A stretch of 7,260 nucleotides of DNA from a bacterium (Candidatus Torokbacteria) CG_4_10_14_0_2_um_filter_35_8 (GTDB taxonomy: Bacteria; Patescibacteriota; GCA-2792135). The translations under genes and the position numbers were made by a program. The notes beneath the pieces are model-generated. The model saw only the letters and a list, made by a program, of their open reading frames with translations. It was not told the DNA's origin and made no database searches. Numbering within the stretch: position 1 is the first letter of the stretch; every line of letters starts with the position of its first letter. Positions 1 through 5,094 of the stretch are shown one piece after another. The stretch is taken from NCBI GenBank assembly GCA_002792135.1, contig PFNU01000001.1, positions 1 through 7,260 on the forward strand. The letters are read 5' to 3'.

Positions 1-409
1 TATATTTAAGTCCAACCAGCTCTAGTAATTCTTCTGCTTTTTGCTTTGCCTCTTTTTCTTCTCTCCCTGCCATTTTAGCCGGTAGCCCTACATTCTCCTC
101 TGCTGTTAAATAGTCTTGGAGATTAAAGAATTGAAACACAAAACCAATTTTCTTGTTTCTAAATTCTGAAAGCTTATTATCTGACATATTGTTAATGAGT
201 TTTCCATCGATATATACCTTTCCAGAGCTTGGATTATCCAAGCCTCCTATTATATGAAGGAGGGTAGTTTTACCTGATCCTGATGGGCCGATTATAGATA
301 TACTTTCTTCTTTGGAAAGATTAAATGATACATTATCTAAAGCAACAGTGTGAGACTTTCCTTTATTATAATGCTTCGATACATTGTCTACTTTTATTAT
401 GTTTTTCAT
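1..409 (-). CDS. ABC transporter ATP-binding protein, LolD/MacB/FtsE-like, partial (C-terminus outside window)
   Basis: This is the ATPase subunit of an ABC transporter, read from ATG at 409 to the window edge; 136 codons are visible. Residues 41-48 (GPSGSGKT) form the Walker A loop. Residues 89-97 (GFVFQFFNL) carry the Q-loop glutamine at 93, in the form typical of the LolD/MacB/FtsE group, which usually partners an FtsX/MacB-type permease. The segment LTAEENVGLP follows, as expected for this group. The signature motif, Walker B and H-loop would lie beyond base 1, so activity cannot be judged. The permease is probably the next gene to the left, outside the window. No SD is visible before the ATG; instead a heptad repeat lies 17 bases upstream. 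It is transcribed divergently from the 644-847 gene. The family is secure; the substrate is unknown. Confidence 0.9.
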   Translation of the reverse strand, partial: MKNIIKVDNVSKHYNKGKSHTVALDNVSFNLSKEESISIIGPSGSGKTTLLHIIGGLDNPSSGKVYIDGKLINNMSDNKLSEFRNKKIGFVFQFFNLQDYLTAEENVGLPAKMAGREEKEAKQKAEELLELVGLKY

Positions 410-426
410 ATTAATAAGTTAAAAAT

Positions 427-454
427 GAATTACGAATCATGAATCACGAATTAC
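427..454. repeat. Four tandem 7-bp repeats (GAATYAY)
   Basis: Four heptads lie head to tail: GAATTAC (427-433), GAATCAT (434-440), GAATCAC (441-447) and GAATTAC (448-454). They fill the leader of the partial ABC ATPase gene that starts at 409. A possible minus-strand -10 (TATAAC, plus positions 457-462) lies just upstream, but no convincing -35 accompanies it. The array is visible directly; its function is unknown. Confidence 0.85.
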
Positions 455-573
455 AGGTTATAGATGCAGTAAACTTGGCTAATTTTAGTATCTTATGAAA
501 ATATCTAAAAATAAGCATATACTTTTGGTATACCTATAATGTAATACGGTTTTATCGGGGTTTGTTTTCGTTT

Positions 574-593
574 ATAATATTTGACAATATTAT
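574..593. promoter_or_regulatory. Perfect 8-bp inverted repeat overlapping the -35 box (possible operator)
   Basis: ATAATATT (574-581) and AATATTAT (586-593) are exact reverse complements separated by TGAC. The -35 hexamer TTGACA (581-586) sits at the centre, so a dimeric protein bound here would compete with RNA polymerase. The arms are pure A/T, and chance palindromes are more frequent in such sequence, so an operator role is only a suggestion. Confidence 0.35.
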
Positions 594-609
594 TAGTATA
601 TATGATAAT
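581..609 (+). promoter_or_regulatory. Sigma-70-type promoter for the 67-residue gene
   Basis: TTGACA (581-586) is a perfect -35 box. After exactly 17 bases comes GATAAT (604-609), five of six matches to TATAAT. Transcription should begin near 616, giving a leader of about 28 bases that contains the SD. This is the best promoter in the window. Confidence 0.8.
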
Positions 610-628
610 TTTATAGGAGTTTTTAAGG

Positions 629-636
629 AAGGAGGT
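629..636 (+). promoter_or_regulatory. Consensus Shine-Dalgarno site AAGGAGGT
   Basis: The full AAGGAGGT lies with its last G at 635, eight bases before the ATG at 644. It fixes the start of the 67-residue gene. It also contrasts with several other genes in the window that have no SD. Confidence 0.9.
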
Positions 637-643
637 ATTTTTT

Positions 644-847
644 ATGTCTGAGTCTAAGGGACTTGTTGGAGTATATGAAGTTAGATTAGGCAAAACAGGA
701 TGGACTGTTTATGCCAAAACACCAGAAGCACTGGAAGAAGTCAAAAAAATGGGATGGGGTGGTAAGATCGGTGGGAGCCATCTTTACAACACGAAAGAGG
801 AAGCAGAAAAGATCAAAAAGGCCATAAATAGTGGCAAAAAGTTTTAG
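644..847 (+). CDS. Small orphan protein, 67 residues, function unknown
   Basis: I do not recognise this family. The evidence for a real gene is strong: a near-consensus promoter, a perfect SD at ideal spacing, and a terminator 52 bases after the TAG stop. The protein is soluble-looking and lysine-rich, with no signal peptide or membrane segment. It opens with a likely strand pair (VGVYEVRLGKTGWTVYAKT, residues 8-26), followed by a probable helix (PEALEEVKKMG, 27-37), a glycine-rich turn (GWGGKIGGSH, 37-46) and a C-terminal charged helix (TKEEAEKIKKAINSGKK). No cysteines or metal-binding clusters are present. It stands alone as a single-gene unit between a divergent ABC gene and a convergent orphan gene. 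The strong signals suggest abundant expression; any function would be a guess. Confidence 0.85.
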   Translation: MSESKGLVGVYEVRLGKTGWTVYAKTPEALEEVKKMGWGGKIGGSHLYNTKEEAEKIKKAINSGKKF

Positions 848-898
848 AAAAGAAAGCACAACTAACCATCCCCAGATGCCCAGATGCGTAGTGATTAT

Positions 899-936
899 CG
901 GTAACCATAAATCAATTTCTGGTTGCCGTTTTTTTT
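899..936 (+). terminator. Rho-independent terminator after the 67-residue gene
   Basis: CGGTAACCA (899-907) pairs with TGGTTGCCG (920-928) over nine base pairs with one G-U wobble. The loop is 12 bases, and eight consecutive T residues follow (929-936). Confidence 0.88.
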
Positions 937-1012
937 AACAATTTTTAAAATCTTTAGGTAATCTTCTTGACCTTAATTATATTTTTTACCTTTATTGTTT
1001 GCGTATAAAATG

Positions 1013-1058
1013 AAAAAGAGACCTGTTTAGAAATAGAATAGGATTTTAGGCAGGTCTC
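1013..1058 (-). terminator. Rho-independent terminator after the 79-residue gene
   Basis: On the minus strand GAGACCTG (1058-1051) pairs perfectly with CAGGTCTC (1025-1018). The loop is 25 bases, and TTTTT follows (1017-1013). It lies about 15 bases past the stop at 1074. With the plus-strand terminator at 899-936 it separates two convergent genes. Confidence 0.78.
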
Positions 1059-1073
1059 CTTTAGACTACTTTC

Positions 1074-1313
1074 CTATAGAGTAGCAATTTTATCAACACT
1101 AGAAGTGAATTCAATTTTGTTGTCTCCTTCTGTAAAAATAACAAAACTGTCCTGAATCATCTCTGCTTCTGTAGGAGGTTGTTCTGGTGGTATAACGATA
1201 TAGAGCACCAGAGATTCCCCTTCTCCTATTATCCTAAAATGAGTGTAACCTCCTAATGCAATATACCTCTTCCCTTGTCTGATTGTCTTAGAAGAGATTT
1301 CTATGGAAATCAT
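1074..1313 (-). CDS. Small orphan protein, 79 residues, function unknown
   Basis: I do not recognise this family. It has its own signals: a promoter (1367-1395), the SD-like sequence AAGGTGGTGA (about 1321-1328) some eight bases before the ATG at 1313, and a terminator after its TAG stop. The protein appears strand-rich: repeated alternating hydrophobic runs are seen at MISIEIS (1-7), YIALGGYTHFRIIGEG (17-32), SLVLYIVIPP (34-43), DSFVIFTEGDNKIEF (55-69) and VDKIATL (73-79). This would suit a small beta-barrel or sandwich. A proline-rich turn (PPEQPPTEAE) sits in the middle. There is no signal peptide, membrane helix or cysteine. It lies downstream of ychF on the same strand but is probably transcribed separately. 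A real gene is likely; the function is not inferable. Confidence 0.78.
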   Translation of the reverse strand: MISIEISSKTIRQGKRYIALGGYTHFRIIGEGESLVLYIVIPPEQPPTEAEMIQDSFVIFTEGDNKIEFTSSVDKIATL

Positions 1314-1366
1314 TGCCGACTCACCACCTTTTTATAAAATTAAAATACTTTTCCCTCTTTTAAATA

Positions 1367-1395
1367 ATTATAATAGTAATAGTTTTCAAAGTAAA
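1367..1395 (-). promoter_or_regulatory. Candidate promoter for the 79-residue gene
   Basis: On the minus strand TATAAT (1372-1367) is a perfect -10. TTTACT (1395-1390), 17 bases upstream, matches four of six -35 positions. Transcription would start near 1360, giving a leader of about 47 bases that includes the SD-like site. Confidence 0.55.
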
Positions 1396-1428
1396 CATTG
1401 AGAAATATCCTATCTTTTAATATTATTC

Positions 1429-2496
1429 TTAACCCCCACTCTTAATCTCAATCACATCTCCGTCCTTCACAACATACTCTTTCCCTTCTGTCCTCACCAA
1501 CCCTTTTTCATGCGCTTTTACAAAACCTCCAATATCTACCAAATCTTTCCAATTGATAACTTCTGCTTTGATAAAATATTCTTCAAAATCACTATGAATT
1601 ACTCCGCCTGCTTGTGGGGCTGTACTTCCTTTTTTTAATGTCCAAGCACGGGTTTCATCAGCACCTGTTGTGAGAAAAGTTATAAGATTGAGTAATTTAT
1701 ACGATTCTTTTATTAAAAGATCAAGTTCAGATTCTTCAGGGAGTTCGAATTCTTTTCTTTCTTTTAGAGATAAATCTGCTGCATCGAATTCCATCAAAAT
1801 ATCGACAATAAGATATGGCCAGTTGTTTTTTTTGAAGGTTTCTTTTATTTCTTTTGGAATTTCTTCATCACGGCCATTTATTAAATATAATCTAGGTTTC
1901 AAGGTTAATAGTTGATAGTTTTTTAAAATTTTCCTTTCATCTTTATCCCAAGTTTTTTCAGTTAAAATTTCTCCTTTTTGTAAAAATTCTTGTGCTTTTT
2001 TAAGGGTGATAAGTTCTTTTTCGCTTTCTTTTCTTCCTGATTTTACTTCTCCTTCCAGGTGATCTACTCTCTTTTCAATCGTCTCAAGGTCTTTGATAGA
2101 AAGCTCAGTATCTAGAATTTCTTTGGCATCTAAAACATCAATTTTATCTTGAGTTTTTACGACCTTGTCACTTGTAAATCCTCTTAAGACATAAATAATA
2201 GCCTCGGTTTCTCTGATTTGTGCTAGGAACTGATTTCCAAGCCCTTCGCCTTTACTTGCACCTTTTACTAAACCTGCGATGTCGATAAATTCAATCGTGG
2301 CATAGATTTTCTTGGCAGAATTTGTGAGTTTGACAAGCTCATCTACTCTTTTATCAGGTACAGCAACAACACCAACATTTGGATCAATGGTGCAAAAAGG
2401 ATAATTCGAACGATCCACTTGCTTTTTAGTAAGTGTTTGAAAAAGGGTTGATTTTCCGACATTTGGAAGGCCGACGATGCCAATTGAGAGAGACAT
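1429..2496 (-). CDS. ychF: YchF/Ola1-family nucleotide-binding protein with TGS domain
   Basis: YchF is a near-universal ribosome-associated P-loop NTPase of the Obg group that in studied cases prefers ATP to GTP and is linked to stress responses. The 355 residues match the usual length (about 363). G1 is GLPNVGKS (9-16), the switch region is NYPFCTIDPNVG (31-42) and G3 is DIAGLVKGA (72-80). The helical insert spans about 125-195, and the TGS domain about 270-353 includes GADETRAWTLKKG and the conserved APQAGGVIHSDFEEYFIKAEV. The C-terminal EGKEYVVKDGDVIEIK is also family-typical. The nucleotide-specificity motif reads NGRD (207-210), where the family usually has NxxE. The start at 2496 puts the G1 loop in its normal position; no SD precedes it, and a tandem 15-mer repeat begins 11 bases upstream. 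No clear terminator follows. Confidence 0.96.
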   Translation of the reverse strand: MSLSIGIVGLPNVGKSTLFQTLTKKQVDRSNYPFCTIDPNVGVVAVPDKRVDELVKLTNSAKKIYATIEFIDIAGLVKGASKGEGLGNQFLAQIRETEAIIYVLRGFTSDKVVKTQDKIDVLDAKEILDTELSIKDLETIEKRVDHLEGEVKSGRKESEKELITLKKAQEFLQKGEILTEKTWDKDERKILKNYQLLTLKPRLYLINGRDEEIPKEIKETFKKNNWPYLIVDILMEFDAADLSLKERKEFELPEESELDLLIKESYKLLNLITFLTTGADETRAWTLKKGSTAPQAGGVIHSDFEEYFIKAEVINWKDLVDIGGFVKAHEKGLVRTEGKEYVVKDGDVIEIKSGG

Positions 2497-2507
2497 GATA
2501 TAAGAAA

Positions 2508-2552
2508 TTAGGAAGTAGGATGTTAGGAAGTAGGATATTAGGAATTTAGGAA
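2508..2552. repeat. Three tandem 15-bp repeats in the ychF leader
   Basis: Units at 2508-2522, 2523-2537 and 2538-2552 follow the pattern TTAGGAAGTAGGATR. The first two differ only in the last base and the third is diverged. Each 15-mer contains two copies of a TAGGAW core. The array starts 11 bases upstream of the ychF ATG, where an SD would normally be. In the mRNA it reads as a C/U-rich sequence. Confidence 0.85.
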
Positions 2553-2570
2553 CCTTTTTTTTGACGGCAA

Positions 2571-2588
2571 AACCGACTTCTGTCGGTT
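2571..2588. repeat. Hairpin with 7-bp perfect stem
   Basis: AACCGAC (2571-2577) pairs with GTCGGTT (2582-2588) around a TTCT loop. On the minus strand the T tract after it is short and broken by GCCGTC, so it is a poor terminator. It is one of several hairpins packed into 2553-2913, the gene-free stretch between ychF and the exporter permease. Confidence 0.6.
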
Positions 2589-2680
2589 CTTATAAGATTA
2601 AAGTCCGGCTTGCTGAGAACCTATATTTTTCTTTTAGTCTTAATTAAATTTTTGAGTTCGTAATAATACAATATATTATG

Positions 2681-2738
2681 CCGGGTAGCTCCGAGCTCTT
2701 GCTCGGAGCAGATGAGAGCAAGGGCTCTTGCCTACCCG
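2681..2738. repeat. BIME-like element: two inverted REP-type hairpins with GTAG and CTAC ends
   Basis: Left unit: GTAG (2685-2688) is followed at once by a perfect hairpin, with CTCCGAGC (2689-2696) pairing with GCTCGGAG (2701-2708) around TCTT. Right unit, inverted: hairpin GCAAG (2718-2722) with CTTGC (2727-2731) is followed by CTAC (2732-2735). The outer arms CGGGTAG (2682-2688) and CTACCCG (2732-2738) also pair over 7 bp, giving a three-way-junction fold. Known REP sequences are 20-40-base hairpins with a 5' GTAG-like tetranucleotide, spread by REP-associated tyrosine transposases (RAYTs), and pairs in opposite orientation are called BIMEs. The architecture fits; copy number elsewhere in the genome cannot be seen. 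Confidence 0.6.
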
Positions 2739-2802
2739 TTACGAAAACAGAAAGATTCATATTGTTAAACTTAGTAAAGTTTTGGAGTTTTTGGTGTTTT
2801 TT

Positions 2803-2835
2803 AAGAAACTTGAAGTTAATTAATCTAAGTTTCTT
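2803..2835. repeat. Inverted repeat with 9-bp perfect arms
   Basis: AAGAAACTT (2803-2811) is the exact reverse complement of AAGTTTCTT (2827-2835), with 15 bases between. Neither strand has a T tract directly after the second arm: on the minus strand AAAAAA follows. It therefore does not look like a terminator, although it lies between the permease stop and ychF. Confidence 0.6.
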
Positions 2836-2913
2836 CTTGCCAGATTAAAATCCGGCTTGCTGAAATTCCAGGAAGGCGGGGCTCAAGCGTACCACCTTTT
2901 GCAAAGATTAAAT

Positions 2914-4098
2914 TTAATCCTTTAGTGTTAATTTAAAGATTTTTGCCGCAATTATAAAAGTTACTATACCAAAACCCAAAAGCATGAAGATCTCGGTTGA
3001 TATGTCAGAAAGTGTTGCTTCATTGATTGCTACCTCTCTTAAAGCATCAAGAAGTGGCGATAAAGGAAGAATATTTGCTATATGTCTTATTATAATAGGA
3101 AGAGTTTCGCGATCGAAGAAAACCCCTGATAAGAACATCATAGGCATCGTGAAGATATTAGAAAGTGCGGTTGCCGAGTGAGTATTTTTGGCAATGGATG
3201 CGGCAATGAAGCCTAAATTTAGAAAAGAGATATTACCGATTATCGTTAAGAGATAAATAAGAGGAATACTGCCGTATATTGTTGCACCCAAAAATTTGGT
3301 GCTTAAAACCAAGAGAACTGTCGTCTGCAGAAGACTTAAAAGAATAAAGGAGATAACCTCTGCTGCCAAGAATCGTGAGATAGGAAGAGGGGTTGTAAGA
3401 AGTCTTTTTAAAATATTTTTTTCTCGGTAAGAAGAGATGCTAGATGCAATACCAATAATGCTAGATTGCATTATTCCCATGCCAATAATACCAGGGACAA
3501 GAAAATCAAAATATTTTATCTTTTTTACACTTAACTCTTTTTGTTCTATCTGGAACATATTTCTTCCTTGGAAGTGAAAGAGACTTAAACTTGTTTTTTG
3601 AGTTATATCTTTTAATATTCCCTCAACAATTGCTATCGGAGAAATTTGACTCTGCTCAGTATTATCATAATAAAGCTTAATGGGAAGCATTTTATTTTTA
3701 TCTACCATAGCAGAGGGAATATCTTTCATTTCTTCTGGAAAATAGATAATCAGAGAAGGTCTATGTTCTTCCTTTATAGCTTCAAACTCAGAAGAATTCT
3801 CTTTTTTCTTATAGACTTCAAATTCAAGATCTTCTCCTTTTTCTATTATTGTTTTTGCCTGATCTAGATTCTGTTCTTCTCGATAGCCGAAGTTCTCCAT
3901 TTTTTTGAAAACATCACTTATATTCTTTGTTACTTCATTATTTGCCTTGTCAACAACAATAATATTAAGATTGCCTGCTGCTTCAAAATTAAAAAGACTG
4001 AAGATAGTGACAAAAATTACTGGGAATACTAGAGAAAAAAAGAGAGCCATTCGATTTCTAAACCTATTTTTAATTGTACAAATTAGTAGCTTAAGCAT
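2914..4098 (-). CDS. ABC-2 type exporter permease
   Basis: This is the membrane subunit of an ABC-2 exporter, 394 residues, paired with the ATPase just upstream. It has one N-terminal membrane segment (about 17-38), then a large extracytoplasmic domain (about 40-195). A C-terminal bundle of five or so segments follows (about 198-222, 242-266, 277-302, 310-327 and 368-388). The cytoplasmic coupling region SSYREKNILKRLLTTPLPISRF (222-243), the FLSGVFFDRETLP turn (322-334) and LPLSPLLDALREVA (344-357) are characteristic of the ABC2_membrane family. The start at 4098 overlaps the ATPase stop by 8 bases (ATGCTTAA), so translation is probably coupled. A 7+7-base AT palindrome straddles the TAA stop but is not a convincing terminator. 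The substrate (drug, lipid, polysaccharide or peptide) cannot be told from sequence. Confidence 0.93.
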   Translation of the reverse strand: MLKLLICTIKNRFRNRMALFFSLVFPVIFVTIFSLFNFEAAGNLNIIVVDKANNEVTKNISDVFKKMENFGYREEQNLDQAKTIIEKGEDLEFEVYKKKENSSEFEAIKEEHRPSLIIYFPEEMKDIPSAMVDKNKMLPIKLYYDNTEQSQISPIAIVEGILKDITQKTSLSLFHFQGRNMFQIEQKELSVKKIKYFDFLVPGIIGMGIMQSSIIGIASSISSYREKNILKRLLTTPLPISRFLAAEVISFILLSLLQTTVLLVLSTKFLGATIYGSIPLIYLLTIIGNISFLNLGFIAASIAKNTHSATALSNIFTMPMMFLSGVFFDRETLPIIIRHIANILPLSPLLDALREVAINEATLSDISTEIFMLLGFGIVTFIIAAKIFKLTLKD

Positions 4099-5035
4099 GA
4101 TTTTCGTTAATATTAATTAATTTTTTTCCAGTAAGTTTTAAAAAGACATCTTCCAGAGTTGGCGGAAGAACTTCTAAATTTTTAAAACTAATATGATTTC
4201 CCTCAAGGAAGTTTAAGATATCATTAATTTTTGTTGCATCAGTAATTTTAAGAACATATTTGTTTTTTTCTTTGAAAGCTTCAAGGACGATTTCTATTTT
4301 TCTTAAATCATTAAGCTTAATATCAACTTTTTCTCTTGCGACAAATTTTACAGTGAACCTCAAGTTTTGTTTATCAATCAATTCTTGAGGAGAATCAAGA
4401 TCAACTATTTTACCCTCATGCATAATTGCAACTCTATCACAAAGCTGTTGTGCCTCTTCCATGTAGTGAGTTGTAAGAATAATGGTTTTCCCTTTTTCAT
4501 TAATTTTTCTAATAAGTTCCCATATTTCTCTTCTGATTTTAGGATCCAGTCCTGTTGTTGGTTCATCAAGAAATAGTAAATCAGGATTATTTACTAAGGA
4601 AGCGACAACAGAAAATCTTTGCTGCTGGCCGCCCGATAGGTTTCTTGTAAATTGTTTTCTTTTAGATTCTAAGCCTACTTGCCTAAGAAGGTTGTTGGGC
4701 CTTAATCTTTTCGGATAAAAACTCCCAAAAAGATCTAAAAGCTCATAGAGGTTTAAATAATCAAAATACGATGAAGATTGGAGTTGAATTCCGATTCTTT
4801 CTTGAATACCTTTTTTTGAACTTTCTTTTAAATTTTTACCTAGAACTTCAATTCGTCCTTTTGTTTTCTTTCTCAAGCCTTCAATGATTTCTAGAGCAGT
4901 TGTTTTGCCTGCACCATTTGGCCCTAAGATACCAAAAACCTCTCCCTTTTGTACTTTGAAGGAAATATCATTTACTGCGACTAGTTCTCCATATACTTTT
5001 CTTAGGTTTTTGACCTTGAGCGCAACCTCTGGCAT
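4091..5035 (-). CDS. ABC-2 type exporter ATP-binding protein (DrrA/CcmA-like)
   Basis: This is the ATPase of the same exporter, 314 residues. Walker A is GPNGAGKT (38-45), the Q-loop is within GIQLQSSSYF (82-91), the signature is LSGGQQQR (133-140), Walker B is LLFLDEP (153-159) and the H-loop histidine is 190 in TTHYMEEA. All catalytic elements are present. The C-terminal tail (about 220-304), ending PPTLEDVFLKLTGKKL, is the DrrA/NatA-type extension found in ABC-2 exporter ATPases. The start at 5035 places Walker A normally, but no SD is visible before it. A TATAAT (plus 5075-5080) in the 59-base gap behind the DRG-like gene could be an internal promoter without a good -35. The simplest reading is co-transcription with the upstream GTPases. 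The role is secure; the substrate is unknown. Confidence 0.95.
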   Translation of the reverse strand: MPEVALKVKNLRKVYGELVAVNDISFKVQKGEVFGILGPNGAGKTTALEIIEGLRKKTKGRIEVLGKNLKESSKKGIQERIGIQLQSSSYFDYLNLYELLDLFGSFYPKRLRPNNLLRQVGLESKRKQFTRNLSGGQQQRFSVVASLVNNPDLLFLDEPTTGLDPKIRREIWELIRKINEKGKTIILTTHYMEEAQQLCDRVAIMHEGKIVDLDSPQELIDKQNLRFTVKFVAREKVDIKLNDLRKIEIVLEAFKEKNKYVLKITDATKINDILNFLEGNHISFKNLEVLPPTLEDVFLKLTGKKLININENHA

Positions 5036-5074
5036 AAGATAAGTTCAAAAATAAAAAAATAGCTTCCAAAAAGG

Positions 5075-5080
5075 ATTATA
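5075..5080 (-). promoter_or_regulatory. Possible internal -10 box ahead of the exporter genes
   Basis: A perfect TATAAT lies on the minus strand 40 bases before the exporter ATPase ATG, in the 59-base gap after the DRG-like gene. No matching -35 is seen at 16-18 bases. In such AT-rich sequence this is weak evidence. Confidence 0.25.
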
Positions 5081-5094
5081 ACATAATAATAGTT

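Larger units (their letters stand above)
2595..2863. repeat. Direct repeat pair, 22 bp, 21 of 22 identical
   Basis: Copy A (2595-2616) and copy B (2842-2863) both read AGATTAAARTCCGGCTTGC followed by TGA, differing only at R. They are in the same orientation, 247 bases apart, and flank the BIME-like element at 2681-2738. In copy B the 5' part forms a hairpin (GCCAGATT 2839-2846 with AATCCGGC 2849-2856, one G-U on the minus strand). Copy A lacks the first arm. Confidence 0.75.

Noticed and set aside
505..693. 62-codon minus-strand open frame
   Set aside because: It overlaps the strong promoter, the SD and the start of the 67-residue plus-strand gene, has no start signals of its own, and its composition is that of AT-rich intergenic sequence.
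872..887. Two adjacent CCAGATGC octamers before the first terminator
   Set aside because: A single short duplication with no further copies nearby; it is not enough to call a functional repeat.
2681..2738. Possible tRNA because of GGGTAGCTC and paired outer arms
   Set aside because: It is only about 58 bases, has two rather than three internal arms and lacks a T-loop GGTTCGAATC-type sequence. The GTAG/CTAC symmetry fits REP units better.
2906..2919. AT palindrome GATTAAATTTAATC across the permease stop as terminator
   Set aside because: There are no G/C pairs to stabilise the stem beyond its ends and no T tract of useful length; it could arise by chance in AT-rich sequence.
1670..4718. Several plus-strand frames of 65-81 codons inside ychF and the exporter genes
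   Set aside because: They are antisense shadows of well-supported minus-strand genes, without SD sites or domain content.
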